Positions 27,311 to 37,292 of a stretch of DNA of 64,000 bases are shown piece by piece. Each line of letters starts with the position of its first letter. Within the stretch, counting starts at the first letter, position 1. The DNA lies in the NCBI RefSeq assembly GCF_001904615.1, contig NZ_MRBY01000008.1, positions 1-64,000 on the forward strand. Direction: 5' to 3'. Both the position numbers and the translations under genes were made by a program. The notes below the pieces were generated by a model, which was given only the letters and a program-made list of their open reading frames with translations, had not been told where the DNA came from and searched no databases. The stretch comes from [Limnothrix rosea] IAM M-220. Lineage in GTDB: Bacteria > Cyanobacteriota > Cyanobacteriia > Cyanobacteriales > MRBY01.

Positions 27311-28978
27311 CTAGGGCTCTCGCTGGAAATGGTAAATTGCCTGGGATTTTAGCTCTGTATTGGCCATAAACTGGGACAGTTTTTCCCAGGGTAAAAATTC
27401 CCGGTCAAGTTTAATTTGTAAGCCGGCCATCGGATCGTCACCGCCTGTGGCCAGCATTAGTTCTAGTTGGGTCAGATCTGACCATCCGGCCAGCTTTTCT
27501 ACGATGTTGGCGATCGCCTGAAGATAGGGATGATTGTGATCCGTAAACCAATCTGCCGCCGCCAATTTTAGCTGATCAAAACCGAAGTGAACGATTAGGG
27601 GCGAACCCGAAAAAACAGCATTAGCAACTGGACGGGCTTCTTCGCGCACTAAAAGATGTTCCGTTTGCGCCATCACCCGCAATTTTTCTAGATATTCATA
27701 GCGCTGCTCGACATCTTCCTGTCCTTGCCAACGCAAGGCGATCGTCGCGAGGTGGGTTTGCAGCAACATATGCCCTAACTTTTGTGCCTTAGTCGTCAGA
27801 TAACGATTATTAAAATCATTACTTTCGATCAACAACGGCACACGGTCAATAACTTCTAGACCATACCCTTTAAGACCCGCAATTTTACGAGGGTTATTGG
27901 TAATCAAACGAATGGCATGGACACCAAGGTCATTCAGCATCTGTGCGCCCATCCCGTAGTCCCGCAAATCCGCCGGAAAACCGAGACGCTCATTGGCCTC
28001 CACCGTATCCAAACCGATATCTTGTAAGGAATAGGCCTTCAGTTTATTCACCAAACCAATGCCGCGACCTTCCTGGCGCAGATAAACTACCACACCCTGC
28101 CCCGCATTTTCAATCATTTTGAGGGCAGCAATGAGCTGCATCCGACAATCACAACGTAATGAACCGAGGGCATCACCTGTCAAGCATTCTGAATGCACCC
28201 GCACCATCACAGGCTTGTCTTCAAAATCCTTCGGGTCACCTTTAACGATCGCCACATGTTCCGTATCGTCGAGGGTATTGCGATAGGCATAAATATTAAA
28301 TTGCCCAAACTCCGTGGGGAGCTTTGTGATGGTTTCCCGGTGAACAAAACGATCATTTTTGAGGCGATAGGAAATCAGATCGGCAATGCTAATAATTTTG
28401 AGATCAAACTTTTGCGCGTAGGACACTAGCTCCGGCAACCGTGCCATCGACCCATCATCATTTTGAATTTCGCAGATCACCCCCGACGGATGGAGACCCG
28501 CTAAACGGGATAAATCAACGGCGGCTTCTGTATGGCCAGCTCGTTTTAGCACGCCACCTTTCCTTGCCCGCAGCGGAAAAATATGACCGGGACGACTTAG
28601 ATCTTCGGGTTGAGAATCTGGATGAATGGCGACCTGAATGGTGCGAGCGCGGTCTTCTGCGGAGATACCAGTGGTCACTCCTAAACGGGGGTTGGCATCA
28701 ATACTGACTGTAAAGGCTGTTTGGTTACTGTCGGTATTTTTGCTCACCATTAATGGTAAATCTAAAGTGTCGAGGCGATCGCCCGTCATCGCGAGACAAA
28801 TCAACCCCCTCGCCTCCACCGCCATAAAGTTAATCATGTCAGGGGTGGCAAACTGAGCCGCGCAAATTAAATCCCCTTCATTTTCACGATTTTCATCATC
28901 TACAACAACGACAGCACGCCCTGCTTTAATATCGTCTAACGCCGCTTCAATCGAATCAAACTGCCAAACAATGTCCAC
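27311..28978 (-). CDS. ribBA: Bifunctional riboflavin biosynthesis protein RibBA
   Basis: The fusion supplies both precursors of riboflavin. Residues 1-205 are 3,4-dihydroxy-2-butanone-4-phosphate synthase ([40 protein letters not shown]). Residues 210-375 are GTP cyclohydrolase II with the zinc cysteines in [20 protein letters not shown] and the catalytic [12 protein letters not shown] further 180 residues (about 376-555) form a C-terminal extension typical of cyanobacterial RibBA, of unknown function. The total length of 555 is normal for this group. It lies upstream of recA on the same strand, 160 bp apart, and 78 bp downstream of a sensor kinase gene. Confidence 0.96.
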   Translation of the reverse strand: MDIVWQFDSIEAALDDIKAGRAVVVVDDENRENEGDLICAAQFATPDMINFMAVEARGLICLAMTGDRLDTLDLPLMVSKNTDSNQTAFTVSIDANPRLGVTTGISAEDRARTIQVAIHPDSQPEDLSRPGHIFPLRARKGGVLKRAGHTEAAVDLSRLAGLHPSGVICEIQNDDGSMARLPELVSYAQKFDLKIISIADLISYRLKNDRFVHRETITKLPTEFGQFNIYAYRNTLDDTEHVAIVKGDPKDFEDKPVMVRVHSECLTGDALGSLRCDCRMQLIAALKMIENAGQGVVVYLRQEGRGIGLVNKLKAYSLQDIGLDTVEANERLGFPADLRDYGMGAQMLNDLGVHAIRLITNNPRKIAGLKGYGLEVIDRVPLLIESNDFNNRYLTTKAQKLGHMLLQTHLATIALRWQGQEDVEQRYEYLEKLRVMAQTEHLLVREEARPVANAVFSGSPLIVHFGFDQLKLAAADWFTDHNHPYLQAIANIVEKLAGWSDLTQLELMLATGGDDPMAGLQIKLDREFLPWEKLSQFMANTELKSQAIYHFQREP

Positions 28979-29056
28979 TAATTTCTAGGTCTACCAAACG
29001 TAATTTTTCTTTCAAATTCTGTCTTTATTGTAACGGTTTGGTGGATCTGATGTAGC

Positions 29057-30757
29057 CTAAACAATCACCTGGGGATCGTCGGTGGGATCATTTTTTAGGA
29101 GGGGTTTTTGGTTCAGGGGCATCGAAAAAGTGACTGTAGAGCCCAGATTTTCGCCCATACTATAGAAGGAGACTTTGCCACCGATCGCCTCGACTAATTT
29201 TTTTGAAATGGCTAGCCCTAGGCCAGTGCCAGAATATTTACGGGTATGCCCCCCAGTGACCTGGGAGAAACTTTGAAATAATTTATCCTGCTTATCGAGG
29301 GCAACCCCAATGCCTGTATCTTCGACTTTGATTTTGACCATGCCGGGGAAATTGCGACCGTTACGGTGAACATCCCTCAACACCAACTCTACGCTGACGG
29401 TCACCCCACCTTCGTGGGTGAATTTCATGGCATTCCCCACAAGATTGAGCAAAATCTGGAAGGTTCGTTGCTCGTTGGAATAAAGGATAATGTCGTCGTA
29501 GGTATTCGGCACCACAATATTCCACTCAAGATTTTTATTTTGTGCCTGGGGACGAGCAAAGTTATCTACGTTTTTCAGGACTTCAGATAGGCTAACGGCA
29601 TCTAAATCAATTTCAATTTTGCCTGCTTCAATTTTGGCAATATCTAAAATATCGTTGATTAGATTGAGTAAGTGAATCGCACTTTTGTAGGCCTCGCCGA
29701 CAAATTCTAGTTCTTCTTCGCGGTCATCGGCCATGTCGTCCAAAATCAACTTTAAAAAGCCGATAATGCCGTTTAGGGGTGTCCGTAATTCGTGGGTTGT
29801 ACTGGCAAGGAAATCACTTTTTAGGCGAGAGGCTTCGGTGGCGGCTTGGTTGGCTTGTTCTAGTTCGTGGTAAAGGGTTGCATGGGCGATCGCCGTGCCT
29901 AGCTGTTCCGCCAGTTCTTGGGTGAGTTCCTTTTCTCCTTCACTCCAGAGGCGCAGATTGTCACATTGCTGCAAACAAATAAAACCATTAACTTTATTTT
30001 GGTATAGCGTTGGCACAACAAAGGCGGACTGACTATCACCTAAAGCGTCTGTCAGATAGTCAACATCAATGGCTTCACGACTTTGTACCGCGTGCTCTAG
30101 CAAAGGGCTATCCGGCGATCGCCACTGCACCCCTAAAACAGAAATCACATCACTATGACGATATTCAGCGGCCACCTGAAAGGAATGGGACTCTTCGTCA
30201 TAGGACAACAATAAACAACGGCTGACATTAAGGGCTTTCCCTAAACCGGTAACGGCTTCTTGGCGAATGGCAATCAGATCCAGCGTGCTACGAATTTTTC
30301 GGGCAATACTGGTCAGTACTTTTTGATAAGGATCCGGTTGGCGGGGCAGGCTCGGTTGTTGGGTTAGGGAGCTATCACTCGTGGGGAGTTGGTGGGCGAT
30401 CGCAATGAGTTGTTGGACACCACCATTGGGCTGAAAAATCGGCGTGAGATTAATCTCTACAGGCAAAGGGCGATCGCCAACCTCAAATAAACAAGTGACC
30501 TGCTCTGGCAAATTGCGCTCAAAAACACGGTCAGTCACCTGTTTAAGTTTTTCCTGCTGCTCAGTTTGAAACCAATCCAAAATCGGTGCGCCGACAATTT
30601 CCTGACTATCTAACCCAAAATTCGTAGCATCCCGCCAAAAGAAACCAGTACAAATGCCCTGCTTATCCTGAAGCCAAATCAGTTCAGCACCTAGTGCCTG
30701 CCAATACTGCAAATGGAGTTCGTTACCAGAAGCAAGATTTGAAGTGGTCGCCTTCAT
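29057..30757 (-). CDS. Soluble PAS-GAF sensor histidine kinase
   Basis: The 566-residue protein lacks membrane segments. Residues 15-125 form a PAS-like domain (GICTGFFWRDATNFGLDSQEIVGAP is its core). Residues 150-295 form a GAF domain (VTGLGKALNVSRCLLLSYDEESH), without an obvious bilin-binding Cys. HisKA follows with FLASTTHELRTPLNGIIGFL (phospho-His at about 325) and the HATPase carries NLVGNAMKFTHEGGV, VEDTGIGVA and KYSGTGLGLAI. The output receiver is not adjacent. The signal is unknown; blue-light or redox PAS ligands are possible but not visible from the sequence. Confidence 0.9.
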   Translation of the reverse strand: MKATTSNLASGNELHLQYWQALGAELIWLQDKQGICTGFFWRDATNFGLDSQEIVGAPILDWFQTEQQEKLKQVTDRVFERNLPEQVTCLFEVGDRPLPVEINLTPIFQPNGGVQQLIAIAHQLPTSDSSLTQQPSLPRQPDPYQKVLTSIARKIRSTLDLIAIRQEAVTGLGKALNVSRCLLLSYDEESHSFQVAAEYRHSDVISVLGVQWRSPDSPLLEHAVQSREAIDVDYLTDALGDSQSAFVVPTLYQNKVNGFICLQQCDNLRLWSEGEKELTQELAEQLGTAIAHATLYHELEQANQAATEASRLKSDFLASTTHELRTPLNGIIGFLKLILDDMADDREEELEFVGEAYKSAIHLLNLINDILDIAKIEAGKIEIDLDAVSLSEVLKNVDNFARPQAQNKNLEWNIVVPNTYDDIILYSNEQRTFQILLNLVGNAMKFTHEGGVTVSVELVLRDVHRNGRNFPGMVKIKVEDTGIGVALDKQDKLFQSFSQVTGGHTRKYSGTGLGLAISKKLVEAIGGKVSFYSMGENLGSTVTFSMPLNQKPLLKNDPTDDPQVIV

Positions 30758-31103
30758 TCTTTCTGTACCTAGAGAATTTATAAGATACTGCCAAGTCCCA
30801 TTTACTCATCCTAATCGGTGAACGCTCACAAAGGCTCGAGGAATTTACAGACAATCAATCATTCGGTATTCGATCAATATTTACTGGGAACAATGACTCA
30901 TAGTAGTTGTGCACACCATCATGGTTTTTTCCTCGATATCAAGCACCAACTTAACAAAATAAATTTGCTTTGGCTCGACATTAGATTTAAACCAAAACAG
31001 GACTTCATTCACTATTTTATTTTTCGGAGACAAGTATTGACATGGCTATGGAATTTTGATCACGAGGATTGCTTGCGATCAGCGATGACACAAATTGCCG
31101 AGC
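30758..31103. other. Intergenic region between kinase and small RHH-type gene
   Basis: About 346 bp. A plus-strand open frame runs through it into the antisense of the next gene but has poor composition and no ribosome binding site, so I do not call it. The start-proximal part should contain the promoter of the kinase gene. No hairpin with a T-run or repeat was seen. Confidence 0.45.
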
Positions 31104-31334
31104 CTAGTCGTTCCACTCACCTTTCGGGGGAACGGGAGGATTGCGACGTAATCGACGCGTTAGTTCGTCATCACGGACTCTTTCGCCCCGTAACCACTGT
31201 TTGACGGCTGTTTCAATCACTTTACTGGGATCGTTAGTTAAATGTTTAATTTGCTCTAAAACGTCCGGATCAAGCTGGATGGCAACCTCTGTTTTCTCAG
31301 TATTTTTTTGTGTGTCGATGGAGTTATTTTCCAT
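31104..31334 (-). CDS. Small ribbon-helix-helix-like protein
   Basis: The open frame extends to 31424 through an alternative start, but the ATG at 31334 gives a tidy 76-residue protein, MENNSIDTQKNTEK. The core EVAIQLDPDVLEQIKHLTND followed by VIETAVKQWL fits the strand-helix-helix pattern of CopG/Arc-type DNA-binding proteins. A basic, Pro-ending tail (RRLRRNPPVPPKGEW) follows. No toxin gene is adjacent, so an antitoxin role is not supported. It may be a small regulator. It lies 139 bp from the end of speD on the same strand. Confidence 0.6.
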   Translation of the reverse strand: MENNSIDTQKNTEKTEVAIQLDPDVLEQIKHLTNDPSKVIETAVKQWLRGERVRDDELTRRLRRNPPVPPKGEWND

Positions 31335-31473
31335 AGGTTGTGGGGAACGGGTTAAGTGATATTTTAACAAACTACGTTCCCGCAGTTGCTCGGAAATGTC
31401 TAGGGGAGACTGTTTCTGTATCAATATTTGTTAACGCAGGTTAAGGGCAGCGATCGCCCTTTTTTTCTGTTGA

Positions 31474-31863
31474 TCAACTCGCTTGGGCGATCGCCGGTGC
31501 AGAGGCAGCAAGATGGGCAGTGGGGAAACCCCGCTCAAATTCAGTCATCTTACAGTCTGTCGCCTGGAGCGCCTGTTGTAAAAATTCCATCGCTTTAACA
31601 GGCTTGCCCGCACCACAAAAAAATAAATCGGCGGCGAAATAGCCATGTTCAGGCCAAGTATGAATGGCGATATGGGATTCAGCTAAGGTGGCAGTCGCTG
31701 TCACACCGTGGGGACTAAATTGATGTACGCACAAATCGATAAGGGTTGCTTCGCCGGCGGCGATCGCCGCGATCATTGCTTGACGGATGCCTTCTGGATC
31801 ATTTAACAAATCAGCAGGAGAGCCCCAGCCGTCCACCACAAGGTGTGTTCCCAATTTTTTCAT
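31474..31863 (-). CDS. speD: S-adenosylmethionine decarboxylase proenzyme SpeD
   Basis: SpeD makes decarboxylated AdoMet for spermidine synthesis. The frame is open to 32043, but the start at ATG 31863 is preferred: it gives 129 residues, the usual size, starts MKKLGTHLVVDGWG and has AAGGAT ten bases upstream. The self-cleavage site is LAESHIAIHTWPE with Ser63 becoming the pyruvoyl group. FSPHGVTATATL and GYFAADLFFCG complete the active site. No spermidine synthase is next to it. The divergent clpB gene starts 200 bp away. Confidence 0.95.
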   Translation of the reverse strand: MKKLGTHLVVDGWGSPADLLNDPEGIRQAMIAAIAAGEATLIDLCVHQFSPHGVTATATLAESHIAIHTWPEHGYFAADLFFCGAGKPVKAMEFLQQALQATDCKMTEFERGFPTAHLAASAPAIAQAS

Positions 31864-32062
31864 TCTCTTTATCCTTACACTCCAAAATGGATGAACAAAT
31901 GAATAGCATAGAGATCGACAATAACCCCTAGGACTACCCGCCCCCAGTTTAGCCGCAATATTTTCAGATTGGCAGACAAGCACATCCATCAGGAACACCC
32001 AACGACTTGTTATACTGTGCTGATAAAAAATGTCACTCACCACTTTAAAGTCTTAGCACCTG

Positions 32063-35000
32063 ATGCAGCCCACTGACCCCAGTAAATTTACCGAACAAGC
32101 TTGGGATGCGATCGTCAAGTCACAAGAGGTCGCCCGTCGCTACAGAAACCAAAATCTAGAGGTAGAACATTTACTGCTTTCTCTACTGGAGCAAGAGGAT
32201 GGTACCGCTGCAGGTCTTTTACAGCAAACCACCATTGACCCGGTACGGTTACAGCAACAAGCAGAGCGCTTCACCAAGCAACAGCCGAAATTATTGCGTG
32301 GCGACCAACTTTACCTTGGGCAACAGCTTGATACCTTGTTAGATCGTTCTGAAGCTTGTCGTGTCAGTTGGCAGGATCAGCTCATCGCCGTCGAACATTT
32401 GTTAGTGGGCTTTGCGGAGGATGACCGCTTTGGACGACGTGTACTACGGGGGTTTAATCTCGATCCTCAAGATCTAGAGGCAAAAATCAAAGAGGTACGC
32501 ACACCCCAAGTTACGCCAGAGGGGGAAGAGACAGACTTTGCAAGCGATAGCCGCGACGATGGCAGACGCAGCGCTCTGAATAAATTTGGTCGTGACTTAA
32601 CGGAGCAAGCCAGAGATGGCAAACTTGATCCAGTCATTGGGCGAGATGATGAAATTCGCCGGGTCATTCAGGTGTTATCCCGCCGCTCAAAAAATAATCC
32701 TGTTTTAATCGGTGAGCCGGGTGTCGGCAAGACGGCGATCGCCGAAGGATTAGCCCAACGCATCGTTAATGGCGACGTACCCGAATCCCTGAAAGACCGC
32801 CAACTGATGTCCCTTGATATGGGGTCATTGATTGCCGGAGCAAAATATCGCGGTGAATTTGAAGCCCGTTTACGCTCTGTCCTCAAAGAAGTCACCCATT
32901 CTGATGGCCAAATTATTCTTTTTATCGACGAAGTCCATACCGTTGTCGGTGCAGGTGGCGGCAATGGCACCATGGATGCCGGCAACTTACTCAAACCAAT
33001 GTTGGCGCGGGGAGAACTACGGTGTATTGGCGCGACAACCCTCGACGAATTCCGCAAAAATATTGAAAAAGACCCAGCCCTAGAACGACGTTTCCAGCAA
33101 GTTCTCGTCAAACAGCCCACCGCCGAAGACACCATTTCAATTTTACGGGGCTTAAAGGAACGCTATGAGCGTCACCACGGTGTGAATATTACCGACTCCG
33201 CATTAGTTGCCGCGGCGACCCTATCAAACCGCTATATTACTGATCGCTTTCTCCCAGATAAGGCGATCGATCTCGTCGATGAAGCTGCGGCCAAGCTCAA
33301 AATGGAAATCACCTCCAAGCCCGTTGAACTAGAAATCATTGACCGTCGTCTAATGCAGTTGCAAATGGAGCAATTATCCCTTAAAGGCGAAGAACAACTT
33401 GGCGCAAATTCTCCGGCCTATCTAGCCTCAAAAGAACGACTAGAGCGCATTGACGAAGAAATTGGGGAACTGGAAGTGCAGCAAAAAGACCTCTCTTCCC
33501 AATGGCTTGCCGAGAAAAATTTGATTGACGAAATTAATGAGCTAAAGGAAGAAGAGGAGCAACTCCGCCTCCAAATCGAACAGGCAGAACGAGCCTATGA
33601 CCTCAACAAAGCGGCTCAACTCAAGTACGGTCGCCTTGAAGGGTTGCAGGAAGAGATGACCGCCAAAGAAGAAAAGCTATTGGCGATTCAGGCGGCGGGT
33701 GATGCTATGTTACGAGAGCAAGTCACCGAATCTGATATTGCAGAAATTGTGGCACGGTGGACAGGCATTCCAGTCAATCGATTAATGGAATCTGAGCGAC
33801 AAAAACTACTCCAACTAGAAGGCCACCTCCACAAACGTGTAATCGGTCAACAGGAAGCCGTTGAAGCGGTTGCGGCGGCAATTCGTCGGGCAAGGGCTGG
33901 CATGAAAGATCCCAGTCGTCCCATTGGTTCTTTTATGTTTATGGGGCCAACGGGTGTCGGTAAAACAGAGTTGGCACGGGCATTGGCGGCTTTTCTCTTT
34001 GACAGCGAAGATGCCATGGTGCGCATCGACATGTCGGAATATATGGAGAAGCATGCCGTTTCCCGGTTAATTGGTGCGCCTCCGGGATATGTGGGCTATG
34101 AAGAAGGGGGGCAGTTATCTGAAGCGGTGCGTCGTCGTCCTTATTCGGTGGTATTACTGGATGAGGTGGAAAAAGCCCATAAGGATGTTTTCAATATTTT
34201 GTTGCAGGTGCTCGATGATGGTCGCATCACCGATTCCCAAGGTCGCACGGTGGATTTCCGCAATACGATCATTGTGATGACCAGTAATATCGGTAGTGAA
34301 TTTATCCTAAATCTTTCGGGAGACGACACGAAATACGACCAGATGCAGCAGAAGGTAAAGGGTTCGTTGCGCAAGCGTTTCCGGCCTGAGTTTTTAAATC
34401 GGATTGATGAGCTGATTATTTTCCATACTCTCAAACGAGATGAGCTAAAAGAAATTGTTAAGCTCCAAATTAAGCGCATTGAGAAGTTACTGGCAGAGCA
34501 AAAGATTTCCTTAGAGCTGACCGATGCGGCTCTCGATCATGTGGTTGAAGCTGGTTATGAGCCAACCTTTGGGGCAAGGCCTCTAAAGCGTGCTATTCAG
34601 CGGGAGCTAGAAAACCCCATTTCTACAAAAATTTTGGAGGCTGATTTTGCGGATGGCGATCGCATCATTGCAGACTGCGTTGATGAGGTGCTCATTTTCA
34701 CAAAGGCGGAAAAACTCACTGACACCAACTCTCCTGTTGAGGTGGTTGAGCCACAGGAGACTCTAAAGATCGATAACAGTTCAGAGGTAGGAGTTCTTAC
34801 TACTGTTGTTGCAGAAACCATGTCAGAAACAGATCTACCGGAGGATGTTGCACCGCAGGAGCCGGAGATTATCTCGGTAGCAGAGCTTACCGACGACGAC
34901 AGATCTGAGGTGTCATCGGAATCTGAGCCTGTGATTGAAGTAGCAACAGAGTCGGTGACTGATCTAGGTGAGACAACATCTGCCATGGCAACGAATGACT

Positions 35001-35239
35001 CTGGGGCAACAATGGAGGCGATCGCCCCGACAGAAGACGAGGAAGTCCCAGAAACAAGTAACTGGCTTGATGAGGATCTAGATGAATTTGAAGCAACACC
35101 AGTTTCGGTTGACAATGAATTGCCAGAGTCCGGCGATCGCGACATTAGTACTGACGGTGAGACTCATGATCAAGACATAACGCCAGAAGACTCTGAACCA
35201 GCTTTAGCGGGAGTTGATCCCGAAGAAGAGTGGATTTAA
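32063..35239 (+). CDS. clpB: ClpB disaggregase with unusual acidic C-terminal extension
   Basis: ClpB rescues aggregated proteins together with DnaK. The first 880 residues are canonical: Clp_N repeats (about 1-145), NBD1 with Walker [23 protein letters not shown], the coiled-coil M domain (about 400-530), NBD2 with [13 protein letters not shown] and [14 protein letters not shown], then the D2 small domain ending near [12 protein letters not shown]. The remaining about 170 residues are a Glu/Asp/Ser/Thr-rich, low-complexity tail (for example [28 protein letters not shown]) not present in normal ClpB of 860-900 residues. The reading frame is uninterrupted, so it is not an assembly merger. The other strand of the tail also carries an open frame, a shadow. 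Confidence 0.95.
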   Translation: MQPTDPSKFTEQAWDAIVKSQEVARRYRNQNLEVEHLLLSLLEQEDGTAAGLLQQTTIDPVRLQQQAERFTKQQPKLLRGDQLYLGQQLDTLLDRSEACRVSWQDQLIAVEHLLVGFAEDDRFGRRVLRGFNLDPQDLEAKIKEVRTPQVTPEGEETDFASDSRDDGRRSALNKFGRDLTEQARDGKLDPVIGRDDEIRRVIQVLSRRSKNNPVLIGEPGVGKTAIAEGLAQRIVNGDVPESLKDRQLMSLDMGSLIAGAKYRGEFEARLRSVLKEVTHSDGQIILFIDEVHTVVGAGGGNGTMDAGNLLKPMLARGELRCIGATTLDEFRKNIEKDPALERRFQQVLVKQPTAEDTISILRGLKERYERHHGVNITDSALVAAATLSNRYITDRFLPDKAIDLVDEAAAKLKMEITSKPVELEIIDRRLMQLQMEQLSLKGEEQLGANSPAYLASKERLERIDEEIGELEVQQKDLSSQWLAEKNLIDEINELKEEEEQLRLQIEQAERAYDLNKAAQLKYGRLEGLQEEMTAKEEKLLAIQAAGDAMLREQVTESDIAEIVARWTGIPVNRLMESERQKLLQLEGHLHKRVIGQQEAVEAVAAAIRRARAGMKDPSRPIGSFMFMGPTGVGKTELARALAAFLFDSEDAMVRIDMSEYMEKHAVSRLIGAPPGYVGYEEGGQLSEAVRRRPYSVVLLDEVEKAHKDVFNILLQVLDDGRITDSQGRTVDFRNTIIVMTSNIGSEFILNLSGDDTKYDQMQQKVKGSLRKRFRPEFLNRIDELIIFHTLKRDELKEIVKLQIKRIEKLLAEQKISLELTDAALDHVVEAGYEPTFGARPLKRAIQRELENPISTKILEADFADGDRIIADCVDEVLIFTKAEKLTDTNSPVEVVEPQETLKIDNSSEVGVLTTVVAETMSETDLPEDVAPQEPEIISVAELTDDDRSEVSSESEPVIEVATESVTDLGETTSAMATNDSGATMEAIAPTEDEEVPETSNWLDEDLDEFEATPVSVDNELPESGDRDISTDGETHDQDITPEDSEPALAGVDPEEEWI

Positions 35240-35389
35240 TTTAGCAAAATCTCCACGGAGTAATATGGGGGTTTAAACATGTTACAACCCCCACTAATCT
35301 TGCCGACCACGACTATAAGCCCCATCATGGCTGCATATTGTCGATTATTATTCTTGCTCGCTGGACAGGAAAACGAGTGAGTCATTTAC

Positions 35390-36091
35390 TTATCTGACTT
35401 CACGTTCCCAAATGTACCAATCGGGATAAACATATACCCAATAACCTTCAGCGCCATACTCGCCACACCAGCTACCGCCACTCCAGTAACCATAGTCATA
35501 GTACTCGCCATAGGTATCACCATCTTCATAGCAGGTAAGAACTTGAGCTAGCTCAGTATATTTACCATTCACCGTCGCGAGATTGTCAATGGCGGCATCG
35601 TCGGTTCTATTGTCATAGCGCCAAACATACCAGGTTGGAAAATCATAAACCCAATAGCCTTCTTCGGCATACTGATCGCCGCAGATATAGTCTCCTCCTT
35701 CCCAGTAGCCATAGTTATTGAAACTGCCGTACTCAGCTTCTGCGCGAGGACAATAAATAGTTTGTACTAAATCTTCATAGCGTCCGTTGACTGATGCACG
35801 GGCACTCTGAGCTTGGTTGTCATTATTCCAGACATACCAGTAGGGATATTCATAAACCCAATAGCCTTCTTCGGCATATTGATCGCCACAGATATAGTCG
35901 TTTCCTTCCCAATACCCGTAATGGTTGTAGCTGCCATACTCATCACGAGCTTGGGGACAGTTCATTTTCTGGATCAACTCTGAGTAACGTCCGTTAACAG
36001 AGGGGGAGGCGACGGCAGGCATGACAGATGTAAAGGCTGTTACTGTGGCGATCGCCGCAACAGAAAGCTTAGTCGAAATTGTTTTAAACAT
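35390..36091 (-). CDS. Secreted protein with three Tyr/Trp-rich two-cysteine repeats
   Basis: The 233-residue protein has a signal peptide (about residues 1-28, ending near AVAS) followed by three tandem repeats of 57-60 residues at 32-91, 101-160 and 174-230. Each begins NGRY-like, then contains a CP motif, YG-YxxYGYW, a second Cys (CGDQYAEEGYWVY) and ends PxWYVW. The cysteine pairs (45/68, 114/136, 187/209) are conserved, so disulfide-closed modules are likely. A paralog with two repeats lies just downstream at 36439-36906 in the same direction. I do not recognise the repeat as a known domain. A cell-surface or periplasmic role is inferred. Confidence 0.78.
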   Translation of the reverse strand: MFKTISTKLSVAAIATVTAFTSVMPAVASPSVNGRYSELIQKMNCPQARDEYGSYNHYGYWEGNDYICGDQYAEEGYWVYEYPYWYVWNNDNQAQSARASVNGRYEDLVQTIYCPRAEAEYGSFNNYGYWEGGDYICGDQYAEEGYWVYDFPTWYVWRYDNRTDDAAIDNLATVNGKYTELAQVLTCYEDGDTYGEYYDYGYWSGGSWCGEYGAEGYWVYVYPDWYIWEREVR

Positions 36092-36289
36092 GATTCATTT
36101 CCACCACAAAAATTTGGGACCGTTACGAGCACGGCACTCCACTACCCATGCTTCAATTATGGCGAAGGGATTTACGGATTTCGAGACTTTTAAAGTTATG
36201 TAAGGTACTATCCCTACCACAGGAAAGGGGCGATCGCCGTCAGTCAAAATAAACCCCTAACATTCAGACAACAAAACTAGAACCTGCAA

Positions 36290-36415
36290 TGGTGACACCG
36301 CGAAGGGGAGGGAGATGGCCTGAGGCCATGAATATCGAGAAGGCCTAGGTGGGCATTTAGTAAAAAGCAAATTTCTCCCTATCGCCCTATCTGCGCGTCT
36401 CCCCCATTTCTAAAG
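36290..36415. repeat. C/T-rich intergenic inverted repeat between the repeat-protein genes
   Basis: GTGACACCGCGAAGGGGAGG on one side faces CTGCGCGTCTCCCCC on the other, forming an imperfect long hairpin. The arms resemble the GACGCGG...CTCCGTGTCTC arms of the MITE copies, but no terminal inverted repeat or target duplication is seen. It may be a degenerate relative. The rest of the interval 36092-36438 holds one HIP1 site and no ORF. Confidence 0.4.
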
Positions 36416-36438
36416 ATGAATTGATTCTTTAGCAGTAT

Positions 36439-36906
36439 CTATTTGTTGGAAAAAGACCAGATATACCAGTCGGGGTAGGAATATACCCAATATCCTTCAG
36501 TCGCAAAGGTGTTACACCATCGGCGACTATCCCCATAGCCATAGTCATGGTAGTAGCCATACTCCGGTAAATCCTGTGGACAATATAGGATTTGGAGTAA
36601 ACCACCATAATCTCCATAGGCAGAAGCTGACGGGGGAATTTTATTGGCCCAAATATACCAATGCGGATAGGAGTATACCCGATATCCTGCAACGCCATAT
36701 TTGCCACACAAATCCCCACCCAACCAATAACCAGAATCGTAATAGTCGCCATAGGAGGAAAGGTCATCAGGACAGTCTAAAACCTGAATCAAATCTTGAT
36801 ATGAATTTCCCCCGGGTTGGACTTGAGCCCATATAGGTATCGATATCCACATCGATGTGGTGGCGATCGCCATGGTAGAAAGACTCACCCAAATTTTTTT
36901 AAACAT
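36439..36906 (-). CDS. Secreted protein with two Tyr/Trp-rich two-cysteine repeats
   Basis: The frame opens from a TTG at 36945, but the ATG at 36906 gives the expected signal peptide (MFKKIWVSLSTMAIATTSMW; ends near WAQ). The 155-residue product has two repeats at 35-88 and 99-151, each with the layout of the upstream paralog: Cys (45, 109), YG-YYxxGYW or YGYG, second Cys (67, 131), EGYWVYSYPDWYIW. The signal peptides of both proteins begin MFK and align, so they share ancestry and probably export route. A short palindrome (CTAAAGA/TCTTTAG, 36411-36433) follows the stop but lacks a T-run. Function unknown. Confidence 0.75.
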   Translation of the reverse strand: MFKKIWVSLSTMAIATTSMWISIPIWAQVQPGGNSYQDLIQVLDCPDDLSSYGDYYDSGYWLGGDLCGKYGVAGYRVYSYPHWYIWANKIPPSASAYGDYGGLLQILYCPQDLPEYGYYHDYGYGDSRRWCNTFATEGYWVYSYPDWYIWSFSNK

Positions 36907-37211
36907 GTTGATCCACCCAGAAAAAACAGACACAATCACAAACAAAATACTTTCCCATTGTCATCCTGATTTTGGCGGGGAAATATATAAATTGTGAATT
37001 TTTTTTGAGACTTTTTTTCGAACTTTGAATATTGTGTAAAGAGTCCCATCCTTGCCAAATAAATAAAATATGCTCAAGGCCATTAAAGTTAAGACATCTA
37101 ATGGACTTTAAAGCCTTATCCTGCCTCGATTTAACCTGTTCAATCCCGACTAATTCTGCTGACAATGACGATGATCAAAAGGCGATCGCCCGATTTCGAC
37201 AAAGCCAATCC

Positions 37212-37249
37212 ATAAAAAAATCTCCCAACAATTTGTTATTGCTGGGAGG
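37212..37249 (-). terminator. Rho-independent terminator for the minus-strand gene at 37293
   Basis: On the minus strand, CTCCCAGCAAT pairs with ATTGTTGGGAG and runs into seven T. It begins 43 bp after the stop codon of the conserved protein at 37293-38099. Confidence 0.8.
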
Positions 37250-37292
37250 TCAGGAGTTGTTAGTGAAGGCCTCAGGACTTAACTTTGCAAAT

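Noticed and set aside
30818..31204. Plus-strand open frame of 128 codons between kinase and RHH gene
   Set aside because: No ribosome binding site, and its last third is the antisense of the better supported minus-strand gene; composition is not protein-like.
31104..31334. Toxin-antitoxin pair
   Set aside because: The RHH-like gene has no adjacent toxin-sized partner; the neighbour is speD.
34597..35145. Minus-strand open frame of 182 codons across the ClpB tail
   Set aside because: Ser/Thr-rich translation is the mirror of the acidic tail codons; no start signal; a shadow of the real frame.
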